A stretch of 46,524 nt of DNA from Desulfobacula sp. (GTDB taxonomy: Bacteria; Desulfobacterota; Desulfobacteria; Desulfobacterales; Desulfobacteraceae): contig NZ_JABZFL010000093.1 in assembly GCF_014237455.1 (NCBI RefSeq), forward strand, positions 1 to 46,524. Direction: 5' to 3'. Under the pieces are notes generated by a model. That model was given only the letters and a program-made list of their open reading frames with translations. It was not told the origin of the DNA and did no database searches. The translations under genes were made by a program, and so were the position numbers. Below are positions 17,836 through 25,425 of the stretch, piece by piece. Each line of letters starts with the position of its first letter. Position 1 is the first letter of the stretch.

Positions 17836-19605
17836 TTAGAACCGATCATGTAATTGCTGAATTTCTGCCTGCTTTTGCTTCAACAGATCCATCAAATCAG
17901 AATCACAGCCCTTTTCCGCACTTATAATTTTACTGTTTAAAGTATTTTCCTGTTTTGTTCTTACTCTTATAATTCTATTCATTAGAGACAGAGCTGTTTT
18001 ACGAATATCTTCTGAAGCAGAATCATTCATGGCATAAGACGCTATAAATTCTTGATCCTCATTAGTTTCCATTCTTGCCATAACATCTGTAATGAAGGCT
18101 TTTTTACCAGGATCTACACTTATAATTTTCTTTGCTATGCGCTTTAGTTTTTCAGAATAAAAATAATCTAAAACTTCTCTGTTTTTTATTTCATCTATGA
18201 TTTCAGGATAATTCAGCATCAGTGAAATCATCTGTTCTTCTCTTCGATCAGATTCCAGCTTATCATCATCTTTTTTTTCATCTATCAAAGATGACCTTTT
18301 CGCAGTACGGTTTAAATAGAGTTCTCTGACCTTCTCCAAGACTGCTTTTTCATCTATGTTCAATGTTTCGGCAAGTTCTTTTACATATAAAGATCTTAAT
18401 GCACTATCCTGAATCAAAATTAACTGCTGTTTCATATCATCTAAAATTCTGATCCGGCCCTCAACAGACAGCCCGTGTGTATCAATGGAGACCTGTAAAA
18501 GAAATTGCATGATGGTTTTGGCATTTTTTGCCAGTTCATTAAATGCTTCGTGTCCATGTTTTACCACATAGGAATCCGGATCATCCCCCTCCGGAAGCAC
18601 AAGCACTCTTGTATCAACGCCCTCTTTCAAAAAAATTTTAATACTTCTTTTTGCTGCACTGATTCCGGCAGCATCAGAATCAAAAACAAGCACTATTCTG
18701 GAAGCATATCCTTTAAGTATCCTCACGTGATCTGGTGTTAAGGCAGTGCCAAGACTTGCTACGGTATTTTTAATACCGTGTTGATAGAGTGACAAAAAAT
18801 CAAAATAACCTTCAACAATATAAACAAACCCTGCCTGTCGGCAAAATTGTTTTGCTGCATGAAGGCCATAAAGAATACGACTTTTGTTATATACAGGTGT
18901 TTCCGGGGAGTTCATATATTTGGGCATAGCATCATCCATCACCCTGCCGCCAAAACCAGCCACCTGCATATTCACATCAAAAATGGGGAACATAATCCGG
19001 TTTCTGAACCTGTCATAATACCCGGTTTTTTGTTTTCTTTCCAAAATCAAACCGCATTGAACTGCCATATTTTTAGAAATTTTTCGATCTCTTAATACCT
19101 TAACAATGGATTCCCAGTTGTCAGGAGCAAAACCCAGTCTGAATTGCTGAATAATATCTTCAGAAATATCTCTTTGTTTCAAGTATTTGCTTGCCTTATC
19201 CCCCGGGTTTAAATTTTTTAACTCATCAAAATAAACCCCCATAACGGTTTTATTTAACCGGAACAAGCCCTCTTTAAGGTGAAGTTCTCTTCTTTTTGCA
19301 GGATCAATTTCTTTTGTTTCAATTGTTATATTATACCTGCGAGCCAGCATTTTTGCAGCCTCAGGAAAAGTAATCCCGTGATATTTCATAATAAAGGACA
19401 ATACATTTCCACCCGCAGTGCAGCCGAAACAATGAAAAATCTGTTTGCTTGCATTTACCGAAAAAGAGGGGGTCTTTTCAGAATGGAATGGACATAAGCC
19501 AAAAAAATTTCTCCCGGATTTTTTTAAAATAACGGTCTCTGAAATGACATCAACAATATCTGAAGTATTTAGGATCTCTGAAATTTTTTCTTCAGGAATA
19601 TACAT
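17836..19605 (-). CDS. dnaG: DNA primase DnaG
   Basis: DnaG makes RNA primers at the replication fork. The 589-residue protein starts with the CHC2 zinc-binding domain: Cys38, His41, Cys59 and Cys62 are in place. The RNA polymerase/TOPRIM core follows, with VYIVEGYFDFLSL, LGTALTPDHVRIL and VLVFDSDAAG near residues 265-320. A less conserved C-terminal helicase-binding domain ends the protein. It precedes rpoD by 24 bp. A possible promoter with TTGACA at 19673-19678 and TAGCTT at 19651-19656 lies upstream. rpsU, often first in this operon, is not in the window next to it. Confidence 0.97.
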   Translation of the reverse strand: MYIPEEKISEILNTSDIVDVISETVILKKSGRNFFGLCPFHSEKTPSFSVNASKQIFHCFGCTAGGNVLSFIMKYHGITFPEAAKMLARRYNITIETKEIDPAKRRELHLKEGLFRLNKTVMGVYFDELKNLNPGDKASKYLKQRDISEDIIQQFRLGFAPDNWESIVKVLRDRKISKNMAVQCGLILERKQKTGYYDRFRNRIMFPIFDVNMQVAGFGGRVMDDAMPKYMNSPETPVYNKSRILYGLHAAKQFCRQAGFVYIVEGYFDFLSLYQHGIKNTVASLGTALTPDHVRILKGYASRIVLVFDSDAAGISAAKRSIKIFLKEGVDTRVLVLPEGDDPDSYVVKHGHEAFNELAKNAKTIMQFLLQVSIDTHGLSVEGRIRILDDMKQQLILIQDSALRSLYVKELAETLNIDEKAVLEKVRELYLNRTAKRSSLIDEKKDDDKLESDRREEQMISLMLNYPEIIDEIKNREVLDYFYSEKLKRIAKKIISVDPGKKAFITDVMARMETNEDQEFIASYAMNDSASEDIRKTALSLMNRIIRVRTKQENTLNSKIISAEKGCDSDLMDLLKQKQAEIQQLHDRF

Positions 19606-19650
19606 CTTGGTGGCGTTGACTCCAAAATTTAACGGTTATGCAAGTAAAAT

Positions 19651-19678
19651 AAGCTAAGTATTTAAAATCACATGTCAA
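19651..19678 (-). promoter_or_regulatory. Possible promoter of dnaG-rpoD
   Basis: On the minus strand a perfect TTGACA (19673-19678) is followed after 16 bases by TAGCTT (19651-19656), about 45 bases before the dnaG start. The -10 match is only moderate, so this is a tentative call. Confidence 0.4.
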
Positions 19679-19700
19679 TAATTATCTTTAGGGATAATTG

Positions 19701-20423
19701 TTATTTTGAAATCCCAATGGCCTCTTTTAAATCAAGGCTTCCTTCGTAAAGAGCTCTACCGGTAATAACACCGGTTACACCTTTATTTTCTATTTCAAGA
19801 AGGTTTTTAATATCCTGAATAGTACTGACCCCGCCGGATGCTACAATGGGAATTGAAACTGCATCTGCCAGGGCTGCTGTTTCTTCAATATTCGGACCTG
19901 TCTGCATGCCGTCCCTGTGAATATCAGTAAAATTGATTGCCGCAACACCGCAGGACTCAAACTCCTTTGCAAGATCAATGGCGCGGGTTTCAGATGTCCG
20001 GCTCCATCCTTCAACTGCAACCATGCCATCTCTTGCATCAATCCCAACGACAATTTTACCTTGAAATTGTTGACAGGCATCTTTGACAAGGCCTGGATTA
20101 TAGAGAGCTTCGCTTCCAATAATGACTTTTGAAACGCCTGCATTAACATACATTTCAATGGTATTCAGATCTCTGATGCCGCCCCCCACTTGTATGGGAA
20201 CATTAATCCCTGCTAAAATATCCCGGATGGTTTGAAGATTTTTTACTTGTTTTGCAAAGGCACCGTCAAGATCTATAACATGAATAAGAGCGGCTCCTTG
20301 AGATTCCCATCTTTGAGCCATTTTTACAGGATCATCCGAATAATGAGTAGTCTCTTCCATCCGGCCCTGTAACAGTCGGACACATTTGCCTTCTTTAATA
20401 TCAACAGCAGGTATAATTATCAT
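19701..20423 (-). CDS. hisA: HisA: phosphoribosyl-formimino-AICAR ribotide isomerase
   Basis: HisA catalyses the fourth step of histidine biosynthesis, an Amadori rearrangement of ProFAR to PRFAR. The 240-residue protein is a TIM barrel with the family markers IPAVDIKEGKCVRL at the start (catalytic Asp8), VIDLDGAF near residue 50, IQVGGGIR near 78, VGIDARDG and, near 170, TDIHRDGMQTGPN (second catalytic Asp). VASGGVSTIQDI follows. It lies 55 bp after hisB and is the last gene of this short his unit. hisF and hisH are not adjacent in this window. Confidence 0.97.
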   Translation of the reverse strand: MIIIPAVDIKEGKCVRLLQGRMEETTHYSDDPVKMAQRWESQGAALIHVIDLDGAFAKQVKNLQTIRDILAGINVPIQVGGGIRDLNTIEMYVNAGVSKVIIGSEALYNPGLVKDACQQFQGKIVVGIDARDGMVAVEGWSRTSETRAIDLAKEFESCGVAAINFTDIHRDGMQTGPNIEETAALADAVSIPIVASGGVSTIQDIKNLLEIENKGVTGVITGRALYEGSLDLKEAIGISK

Positions 20424-20478
20424 TGACTTCCACTATATTTTTTATAAATTCATTAACCATTTGGTATGTATAAACCAA

Positions 20479-21069
20479 TTACAATAGGGTTCCCTTGCTG
20501 GACAGTGCACCGGAAATATTTTTGTCAATTCTGGTGGACATATGCAAGGATCTTCCAAAGGCTTTGAAAATTGATTCAAGAACATGATGCTCATTTACAC
20601 CATAATACGAATTAATATGAAGATTAAGTGCGCCTTGAACACAAAAGGATTGAAAAAATTCTTTGGCAAGATAGGTGTCGAATTCCCCTTTTGCTCTAAG
20701 ATCATCTGGAAAATTATAGACAAGATACGGCCTGTTTGACAAATCTATTGTAACCCTGGACAAGGCATCATCCATAGGCACACTGCTGTCACCAAACCGG
20801 ACAATTCGCTTTTTGTTTTCAAGTATTTTTGAAAGCGTCTGCCCAAGGACCAGCCCGACATCTTCTACCGTATGATGGTAATCAACGTCAAGATCCCCCT
20901 TGGCATTGATCGTAAGATCAAAAAACCCATGAACGGTGAAAGCTGTCAGCATATGATCAAAAAAAGGAATTCCGGTTGAAATATCAACCTTGCCTGAACC
21001 ATCCAAATCAAAACGGATAGAAATTTCAGTCTCTTTTGTTTTTCGGAAAACGCTCGTCTTTCGATCCAT
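20479..21069 (-). CDS. hisB: HisB: imidazoleglycerol-phosphate dehydratase
   Basis: This enzyme removes water from imidazole glycerol phosphate in histidine synthesis. The 196-residue protein is the single-domain dehydratase, without the phosphatase domain fused in E. coli. Metal-binding motifs are visible: FFDHMLTAFTVHG near residues 34-46, DYHHTVEDVG near 65-74, and near the C terminus YYGVNEHHVLESIFKA. It has a good ribosome binding site (AAGGAG) and a strong promoter at 21148-21176. It is followed by hisA. Confidence 0.97.
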   Translation of the reverse strand: MDRKTSVFRKTKETEISIRFDLDGSGKVDISTGIPFFDHMLTAFTVHGFFDLTINAKGDLDVDYHHTVEDVGLVLGQTLSKILENKKRIVRFGDSSVPMDDALSRVTIDLSNRPYLVYNFPDDLRAKGEFDTYLAKEFFQSFCVQGALNLHINSYYGVNEHHVLESIFKAFGRSLHMSTRIDKNISGALSSKGTLL

Positions 21070-21147
21070 AAGAAACTCCTTGAATTGTGATTAAACCAGT
21101 ATTAACCAACTCATACATGAATAAAATTCAATAAAAACGAATCTTTG

Positions 21148-21176
21148 ATGATACATAAATCAAAAATTTTTGTCAA
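21148..21176 (-). promoter_or_regulatory. Sigma-70 promoter of hisBA
   Basis: On the minus strand a perfect TTGACA (21171-21176) is followed after exactly 17 bases by TATCAT (21148-21153). The predicted start is about 70 bases before hisB. Confidence 0.8.
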
Positions 21177-21363
21177 ATATTTTATTTTGCATTGAACAGA
21201 AATGAAATCCATTAATTCTTTCATCACAGGAAGCAACACACATCATCTGGAAATTTTTTGAACCAATTGCTTCAATTATATAAATGTATCCTTTATTACA
21301 GATCAAAATTCGTTTATATATAAAAAAAATAACCACTATCAAAAATCAAAAAAGGATGGAATT

Positions 21364-21795
21364 ATGGGACACCAGGATAAAGGACATTTTGCGGCAAAAC
21401 ATAAAGGCAGACAAATCAATAAAACCATAGCTGAAAAAATACGAGCATTGTCCGATGATAGTTGCCTCAGGTGTGCTTCAGCTCATCGGGCTGGGAAAGC
21501 ACTTAATATATCTCCATCTGAAATCGGTGTGCAGACCGATCTTTTAGAATATCGAATTGCAGAGTGCCAGCTTGGATTGTTTGGCTATAGCGATGGGAAA
21601 AAAAGAATTGATCCGAATATTGAAATTGCACCTGATTTAAACAAACAACTGGACAAAACAGACAAAGACGGCAGGATATCTTGTTTGGAATGCTGGAATA
21701 TCGCAAAGAATCTAAAAATTAAAAAAGTTGATGTCGGATCGGCATGTGAGAAAAAAAACATCCGAATAAAACCCTGTCAACTGGGTGCTTTTTAA
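21364..21795 (+). CDS. Unknown protein with two copies of a CLxC...CQLGxF module
   Basis: I do not recognise this 143-residue soluble protein. It carries a clear internal duplication. Residues 34-73 read C34-L-R-C37, a helix, then a stretch ending CQLGLF. Residues 107-143 read C107-L-E-C110, a helix, and end CQLGAF at the C terminus. Between the Cys pair and the CQLG box each copy has an A...L.I....VG pattern like a helix-turn-helix. Each module thus has three conserved cysteines (34/37/68 and 107/110/138), and Cys128 is extra. This suggests metal binding (zinc or iron-sulfur), possibly with DNA contact; that is inference. AAGGATGG before the ATG supports the start. It is convergent with the release-factor-like gene. 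Confidence 0.75.
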   Translation: MGHQDKGHFAAKHKGRQINKTIAEKIRALSDDSCLRCASAHRAGKALNISPSEIGVQTDLLEYRIAECQLGLFGYSDGKKRIDPNIEIAPDLNKQLDKTDKDGRISCLECWNIAKNLKIKKVDVGSACEKKNIRIKPCQLGAF

Positions 21796-21819
21796 ACATT
21801 CAAGTTTGTGACCATGATT

Positions 21820-22194
21820 TCAGATGTCTGGATTGAAATCATCGTTTGTAGAAAGTTTTTTGTGTGTTTTTCGCTTTCTTCTTTGTTTTTGTTTTTTTAT
21901 TTTTTCTATTCTTTTTTGTTCTTTCTCATTCTTACCTGTCATGTTTTCTTCTATTTTTTCAATAAGATTCCTCAAGGCAAGGAACCTGTTTAAATGTTGG
22001 GATCTTGCTTTTCCGCACTTCACCGATAAATTGGTTTTTTTATGTTTGAGAAACACGGCAGAAGAAGATTTATTGACTTTTTGCCCTCCCCTGCCCGCTG
22101 ATTTGATGAATTTTTCTTCAATGTCTTCTTTTTTGACTCCCAGGGCTTTCATCCTCTTTTCGAGATTCAATAATTTATCTTTATTGGGACCCAT
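21820..22194 (-). CDS. GGQ-domain peptide chain release factor homologue (ArfB/C12orf65-like)
   Basis: At 124 residues the protein contains only the peptidyl-tRNA hydrolysis domain of class I release factors. GRGGQKVNKSSSAV at about residues 34-47 holds the catalytic GGQ. The stop-codon-reading domains are missing. A long basic tail (KIKKQKQRRKRKTHKK) ends it, as in ArfB and C12orf65 proteins, where such a tail enters the empty mRNA channel. The likely role is rescue of stalled ribosomes by codon-independent hydrolysis, as an alternative to the tmRNA also encoded in this window. AGGAG lies before the ATG at 22194. It could instead be a release-factor relative of unknown target. Confidence 0.9.
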   Translation of the reverse strand: MGPNKDKLLNLEKRMKALGVKKEDIEEKFIKSAGRGGQKVNKSSSAVFLKHKKTNLSVKCGKARSQHLNRFLALRNLIEKIEENMTGKNEKEQKRIEKIKKQKQRRKRKTHKKLSTNDDFNPDI

Positions 22195-22307
22195 TATTCT
22201 CCTGTCTGCCTGTTATTGTTATCATGAATATTTTTTTGAGTATTTGTTTAAAACAAAAAAAAATTCCATTGATATTGTTATATAGAGCACCAAAAGGAAA
22301 TCAACAA

Positions 22308-22338
22308 TTGTTTTTATAAAAATTTTTTATAAAAACAA
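22308..22338. repeat. Perfect 31-bp AT-rich palindrome between divergent genes
   Basis: The stretch consists of a 15-base arm, one central base, and the exact reverse complement of the arm (TTGTTTTTATAAAAA / TTTTTATAAAAACAA). It lies in the 262-bp spacer between the release-factor-like gene (minus) and the dodecin gene (plus), which diverge from it. Because no gene ends here, it is not a usual terminator. An operator or a cruciform-forming element is more likely. Confidence 0.75.
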
Positions 22339-22456
22339 CTATGCAAACCGACTAGATACCTGTATCATTATAAATAGGCGTAATTGTTTTTACACACGCC
22401 TAAGATTGTGCCAAACTCATTTTTAAGATCATTTTAACCTTTGAAAGGAGATTGTC

Positions 22457-22663
22457 ATGGAAAAAAGCATTTACAAAATAATCGAAGTTGTAGGATTTTC
22501 TGAAACGTCTTGGGAAGATGCTGCTAAGGTTGCCGTTACTGCCGTTGACAAATCCGTTCGCGATATGCGTGTTGCTGAAGTTATCAAGATGGATATGCGT
22601 TTGGAGGATAACAGAATCGTTGGTTACCGTACCAAATTAAAAGTCTCATTTAAGCTTGAATAA
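22457..22663 (+). CDS. Dodecin family flavin-binding protein
   Basis: Dodecins are small proteins that assemble into hollow 12-mers and store flavins. This 68-residue protein has the family pattern YKIIEVVGFSETSWEDAAK at the start, with the Trp of the flavin-stacking site, and ends RTKLKVSFKLE. GAAAGGAG lies eight bases before the ATG. The gene stands alone with a long AT-rich upstream region that holds the palindrome at 22308-22338. Confidence 0.96.
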   Translation: MEKSIYKIIEVVGFSETSWEDAAKVAVTAVDKSVRDMRVAEVIKMDMRLEDNRIVGYRTKLKVSFKLE

Positions 22664-22781
22664 TTATCCTCTTCACTGTCCTAAGATCTGACAAAAAGAC
22701 ATGGAAATAGTCAGAGACCGGGGCCTGTAAATAATTCTGTGTGCGGCATTTACTCCTGATTGGTTTCTTATAACGTCTCTT

Positions 22782-22964
22782 CTATCTTGTGTACAGGAAA
22801 AAAAATGATACAATCATTACCACTATTAAAATCAATGTAACACCACCGGCTTCGCCACCTGATAAGTTTAAGCCTAACTTTGCATATAATTTTTGTAATG
22901 GAATTAAAGCAGGGTCTATTAAAATTAAAAAATTTTTTCCTGATACAACAGCATATTCAATCAT
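22782..22964 (-). CDS. Small membrane protein of unknown function
   Basis: I do not recognise this 60-residue protein. It has a mixed N-terminal part and one strongly hydrophobic segment at its C-terminal end (VTLILIVVMIVSFFFLY), so a C-terminal membrane anchor is likely. I place the start at 22964 because AAAGGAG lies just upstream; a longer frame from 22994 lacks such a site. It follows the small protein at 23014-23286 by 49 bp and is probably co-transcribed with it. Confidence 0.6.
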   Translation of the reverse strand: MIEYAVVSGKNFLILIDPALIPLQKLYAKLGLNLSGGEAGGVTLILIVVMIVSFFFLYTR

Positions 22965-23013
22965 AACTACTCCTTTTACCGTAGGTTCTGTCAATCATTT
23001 CAAAAATCCCCTC

Positions 23014-23286
23014 TTACTTCTGAGTATCGTCGGGGGCCGCCCAGATGATATGGCTTTTATTTAAAAAAAGGGCTTTATGCTTTATTGAATCTTCAAGATC
23101 AGATCGATTAATAGTTACATTGAATAAAATCAAAAAGGGCTCTCTATAACTTGTTACAAGGTCACTTGCTCTGTCATAACCAGGGTCACGGTTTATATTT
23201 ACCTGCCCAGATACTTGGGAGCCATCAATGAGCCTAATCCTAATGGACCGGCCTTTAATTTCTTTGCTTTGTGTTTGCTCACCCAT
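23014..23286 (-). CDS. Small conserved-looking protein, possibly Sm-like fold
   Basis: The 90-residue protein starts MGEQTQSKEIKGRSIRIRL and continues with alternating hydrophobic strands (GSQVSGQVNI, FLILFNVTI, SHIIWAAP). This strand pattern, with a DGS turn after the first strand, recalls Sm/LSm-type barrels, but there is no diagnostic motif and I do not claim RNA binding. The start at 23286 follows AAAGGAGAC; the longer frame from 23361 is not supported. A TTGACA box with 17-base spacing to TAATTA lies at 23333-23361. The membrane protein gene at 22782-22964 follows. Confidence 0.65.
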   Translation of the reverse strand: MGEQTQSKEIKGRSIRIRLIDGSQVSGQVNINRDPGYDRASDLVTSYREPFLILFNVTINRSDLEDSIKHKALFLNKSHIIWAAPDDTQK

Positions 23287-23332
23287 TTTGAGTCTCCTTT
23301 GAAAAAGGTTGTTTGGAAAGTGAGTGAGACTA

Positions 23333-23361
23333 TAATTATTAAACCTCAAGGAACTTGTCAA
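23333..23361 (-). promoter_or_regulatory. Probable promoter of the small-gene pair 23286-22782
   Basis: On the minus strand TTGACA (23356-23361) is separated by 17 bases from TAATTA (23333-23338), about 45 bases before the start codon. The -35 is perfect and the -10 weak. Confidence 0.5.
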
Positions 23362-23395
23362 CCACGGGATAATTTTAAATTCTTTTTGTGAACCG

Positions 23396-23602
23396 ATGCA
23401 GGAGAGTCAGAAACCTTCAAAAATAGATAAAGGCCTTTGTATTGAACGTGGTCACTGTGTCTCAGTATGCCCTGAGAATTCAATATTTTTGCAAGCGATT
23501 CCTGGTGTTGAAGATCCTCCAGAATTTTTAAAAAATGTTTTTTCAACAAATTATAGTAGAAAGACAATTATAAACAACAATTTTAAACTCCTTATATTTT
23601 AG
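23396..23602 (+). pseudogene. Ferredoxin-like fragment lacking one cluster cysteine (probable remnant)
   Basis: The 68-codon frame contains IDKGLCIERGHCVSVCPENS, which is a 4Fe-4S ferredoxin motif (CxxCxxCxxxCP) with the second cysteine replaced by Arg. The codon is CGT where TGT would restore the motif, one base change. No second cluster motif or other domain follows; the rest is not recognisable. There is no clear ribosome binding site. An opposite-strand open frame (23358-23567) overlaps it and is no better supported. The simplest reading is the decayed end of a ferredoxin or ferredoxin-fused protein. A chance match cannot be excluded. Confidence 0.4.
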
Positions 23603-23758
23603 AACTCCCGGAAGACCGGATCTCAAAAAACCTTCCATTGTATTTAATGTTATCCTTATGTTTAAAAGTATGAACATCATAATTTTCAATATCCGAATCT
23701 ACAAAAGTATTTATATTATACAGCTGTAAACGCTGAAGGATAGTCTCCAATTTTTTAT

Positions 23759-24211
23759 TTACTCGAAAGAACCTGCTAATTTTTTAATTCTATCGGAGAT
23801 ATTCCGAACAGTTATTTTTCTATTATCTATCCACCATTTGGCATCTGTTTTTTCCTGCCACTCCTGTAAAAATAAACTAAATGCCAGATCTGATGTTTCT
23901 TTTTCTTTATCATCATTAAATACAAGACTTTTTTTTAAGAAGCTTACTTTGTTGATCAGGTCAGCCCTGATTTTTTCTGCCCAGGAAACTCTCTTTGGGG
24001 TCCCAATGAGTGTAGGAAAGCCTATTTTAGCATGAGATTTTGCCAATTTGGATGTCTGTTTTTCGAAATGCTCAATTTTGCATGTTTCGCAATACCAGTC
24101 TTTTTTGTCCACAAGCCATAAATTTTTCTCATGGCTTTCAAATAGTTGGGTTGTAAATTTTTTATAGCAGGTCTTACACCTGACTTCATAATCGCAAATT
24201 TCTTTTGTCAT
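23759..24211 (-). CDS. Unknown protein with N-terminal zinc ribbon
   Basis: This 150-residue protein has two Cys pairs near its start, CKTC at about residues 12-15 and CETC at about 41-44, spaced like a zinc ribbon. The rest is mixed charged and aromatic and includes GTPKRVSWAEKIRADL and AKWWIDNRK. I cannot name the family with confidence. No good ribosome binding site precedes the ATG at 24211, which leaves the start uncertain. The gene stands alone in a sparse region and may belong to acquired DNA. Confidence 0.6.
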   Translation of the reverse strand: MTKEICDYEVRCKTCYKKFTTQLFESHEKNLWLVDKKDWYCETCKIEHFEKQTSKLAKSHAKIGFPTLIGTPKRVSWAEKIRADLINKVSFLKKSLVFNDDKEKETSDLAFSLFLQEWQEKTDAKWWIDNRKITVRNISDRIKKLAGSFE

Positions 24212-24506
24212 TATAATTAGGCCCCAAATTTTTAGTATTTGTTTTTAAAGGGTTGGCCTCCTGATACAAAACGAGTTACACCAACCTAACAGTTACAGAT
24301 ACTTGCATCATGACTTCACCTTTTATTAAAAAAAAGTTTTGCTTTACTCCTGGCACTCTATAAAGAACACTGTGGGAAAATACTCGAATTGAAACTTATC
24401 AGTGAATAAAGTTGAACGTGAAGTTCAGGTTACGTATCTTGTCCAATTGGAACGACACCGGAATGTATAGCACATCCAATGGTGAGAATGCTACACAATA
24501 AAATAA

Positions 24507-24535
24507 ATGACTTAATTTTAGTGACTCCTTATAAT
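24507..24535 (+). promoter_or_regulatory. Promoter-like element before the small RNA candidate
   Basis: ATGACT (24507-24512) lies 17 bases before a perfect TATAAT (24530-24535). Transcription would start near 24542, directly before a structured stretch ending in seven T. Confidence 0.5.
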
Positions 24536-24541
24536 TATTTG

Positions 24542-24617
24542 TACATAAGGGACGGCCATGATAGAACGGCCTGAAAAGGCGTCAGAATTAAGCGTGGCTG
24601 ATGGGATGGCCTTTTTT
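24542..24617 (+). ncRNA. Candidate small RNA with GAAA-loop hairpin and terminator
   Basis: In an 888-bp stretch without a recognisable gene, about 75 bases have the three parts of a small RNA gene. There is a promoter-like element at 24507-24535. A folded body contains GCCT-GAAA-AGGC, a hairpin with a GNRA tetraloop. A closing helix GGCCAT (24554-24559) / ATGGCC (24606-24611) is followed directly by TTTTTTT. It matches no RNA family that I recognise. The helices are short and no conservation data are available to me, so the call is tentative. Confidence 0.45.
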
Positions 24618-24939
24618 TATAAAAAGTTAAATGGCACTGTGTTTTTTATATTGGTACCTTTAAAAAATAATTGATGGTGTGAATTTGTGAGAGTATTTCA
24701 AAGTGTCATATACCACATATTGGGGTTCCCAGGTTTTGTCTGGGCTGAGTCTTTAAAATACCAGTGAACGCTGATAAATAGGGCCTCATCCTAAGCTGTT
24801 ATAGACACATTAACCACCTTTTTACTATTCTAAAATCCATTCCCAACGGGGATATTTTCTATTTAAAACCATTAAGAATACAAATGGTATCTTGTACAAT
24901 TTCAGACTCGGAAAAACCTTGGATAGGATCCAATAATGC
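24618..24939. other. Non-coding stretch before the cold-shock gene
   Basis: I see no gene here. The only structure is a short hairpin near 24727-24745 (CCCAG / CTGGG, seven-base loop) without a T run. The region 24236-24506 upstream of the small RNA candidate is equally without a recognisable gene. Confidence 0.5.
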
Positions 24940-24968
24940 TTGACTTCTATTCGACATTCTTATATTTT
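24940..24968 (+). promoter_or_regulatory. Promoter of the cold-shock gene
   Basis: TTGACT (24940-24945) is followed after 17 bases by TATTTT (24963-24968). The predicted start leaves a 5' untranslated leader of about 125 bases before the csp start codon, as is usual for cold-shock mRNAs whose leaders change fold with temperature. Confidence 0.6.
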
Positions 24969-25099
24969 AAATAAATTGTGTTATATTGTATTAACACGTA
25001 GGTTTCTCTTCCAAGGTGTATATTCCCGACAACCAAAGCGGTATTATCCCCCAAAGTTAGAAACTTGTATTTTTTTATTTTTTTTAGGAGATTGCCAAC

Positions 25100-25303
25100 A
25101 TGGCTAATGGTACAGTAAAATGGTTTAACGACTCAAAAGGTTTTGGATTTATCGAACAAGAAGATGGTGGAAAGGATGTATTTGTACATCATTCAGGCAT
25201 CAATACAACAGGTTTTAAATCCCTCAACGAGGGAGACCGTGTTTCATTCGACATCGAAGATGGACCAAAAGGTCCTTCAGCAACAAATGTAACAGTGGTT
25301 TAG
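25100..25303 (+). CDS. Cold-shock domain protein (CspA family)
   Basis: This 67-residue protein is a single cold-shock domain. The RNP-1 motif GFGFIEQ and the RNP-2 motif DVFVHHSGI are both present, and length and ending (ATNVTVV) are typical. Such proteins bind single-stranded RNA and DNA and act as RNA chaperones. AGGAG lies ten bases before the ATG. A long leader and a strong terminator at 25357-25395 make it a single-gene unit. Confidence 0.97.
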   Translation: MANGTVKWFNDSKGFGFIEQEDGGKDVFVHHSGINTTGFKSLNEGDRVSFDIEDGPKGPSATNVTVV

Positions 25304-25356
25304 TTAACCATTTTTTTGCAAAAAAAAGTCATTTTGATGACTTGAAAAATAAAAGA

Positions 25357-25395
25357 CCCTGAACAGGATATCGTTCGGGGCCTTTCTGTTTTTAC
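25357..25395 (+). terminator. Rho-independent terminator of the cold-shock gene
   Basis: An 8-bp stem (CCCTGAAC / GTTCGGGG, one G-T pair, eight-base loop) is followed by CCTTTCTGTTTTT, 54 bases after the csp stop codon. Confidence 0.7.
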
Positions 25396-25425
25396 GAAAG
25401 GCACTCATCGTTTTCGTAGAGATTG

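Noticed and set aside
21160-21342. 60-codon minus-strand frame upstream of hisB
   Set aside because: It overlaps the hisB promoter region, has no ribosome binding site and a biased composition typical of AT-rich non-coding DNA.
23358-23567. 69-codon minus-strand frame
   Set aside because: No ribosome binding site, no recognisable domain, and it overlaps both the promoter at 23333-23361 and the ferredoxin-like remnant.
24542-24617. Reading the structured stretch as a c-di-GMP riboswitch
   Set aside because: The conserved core sequences of GEMM riboswitches are missing, and no gene follows within reach under its control.
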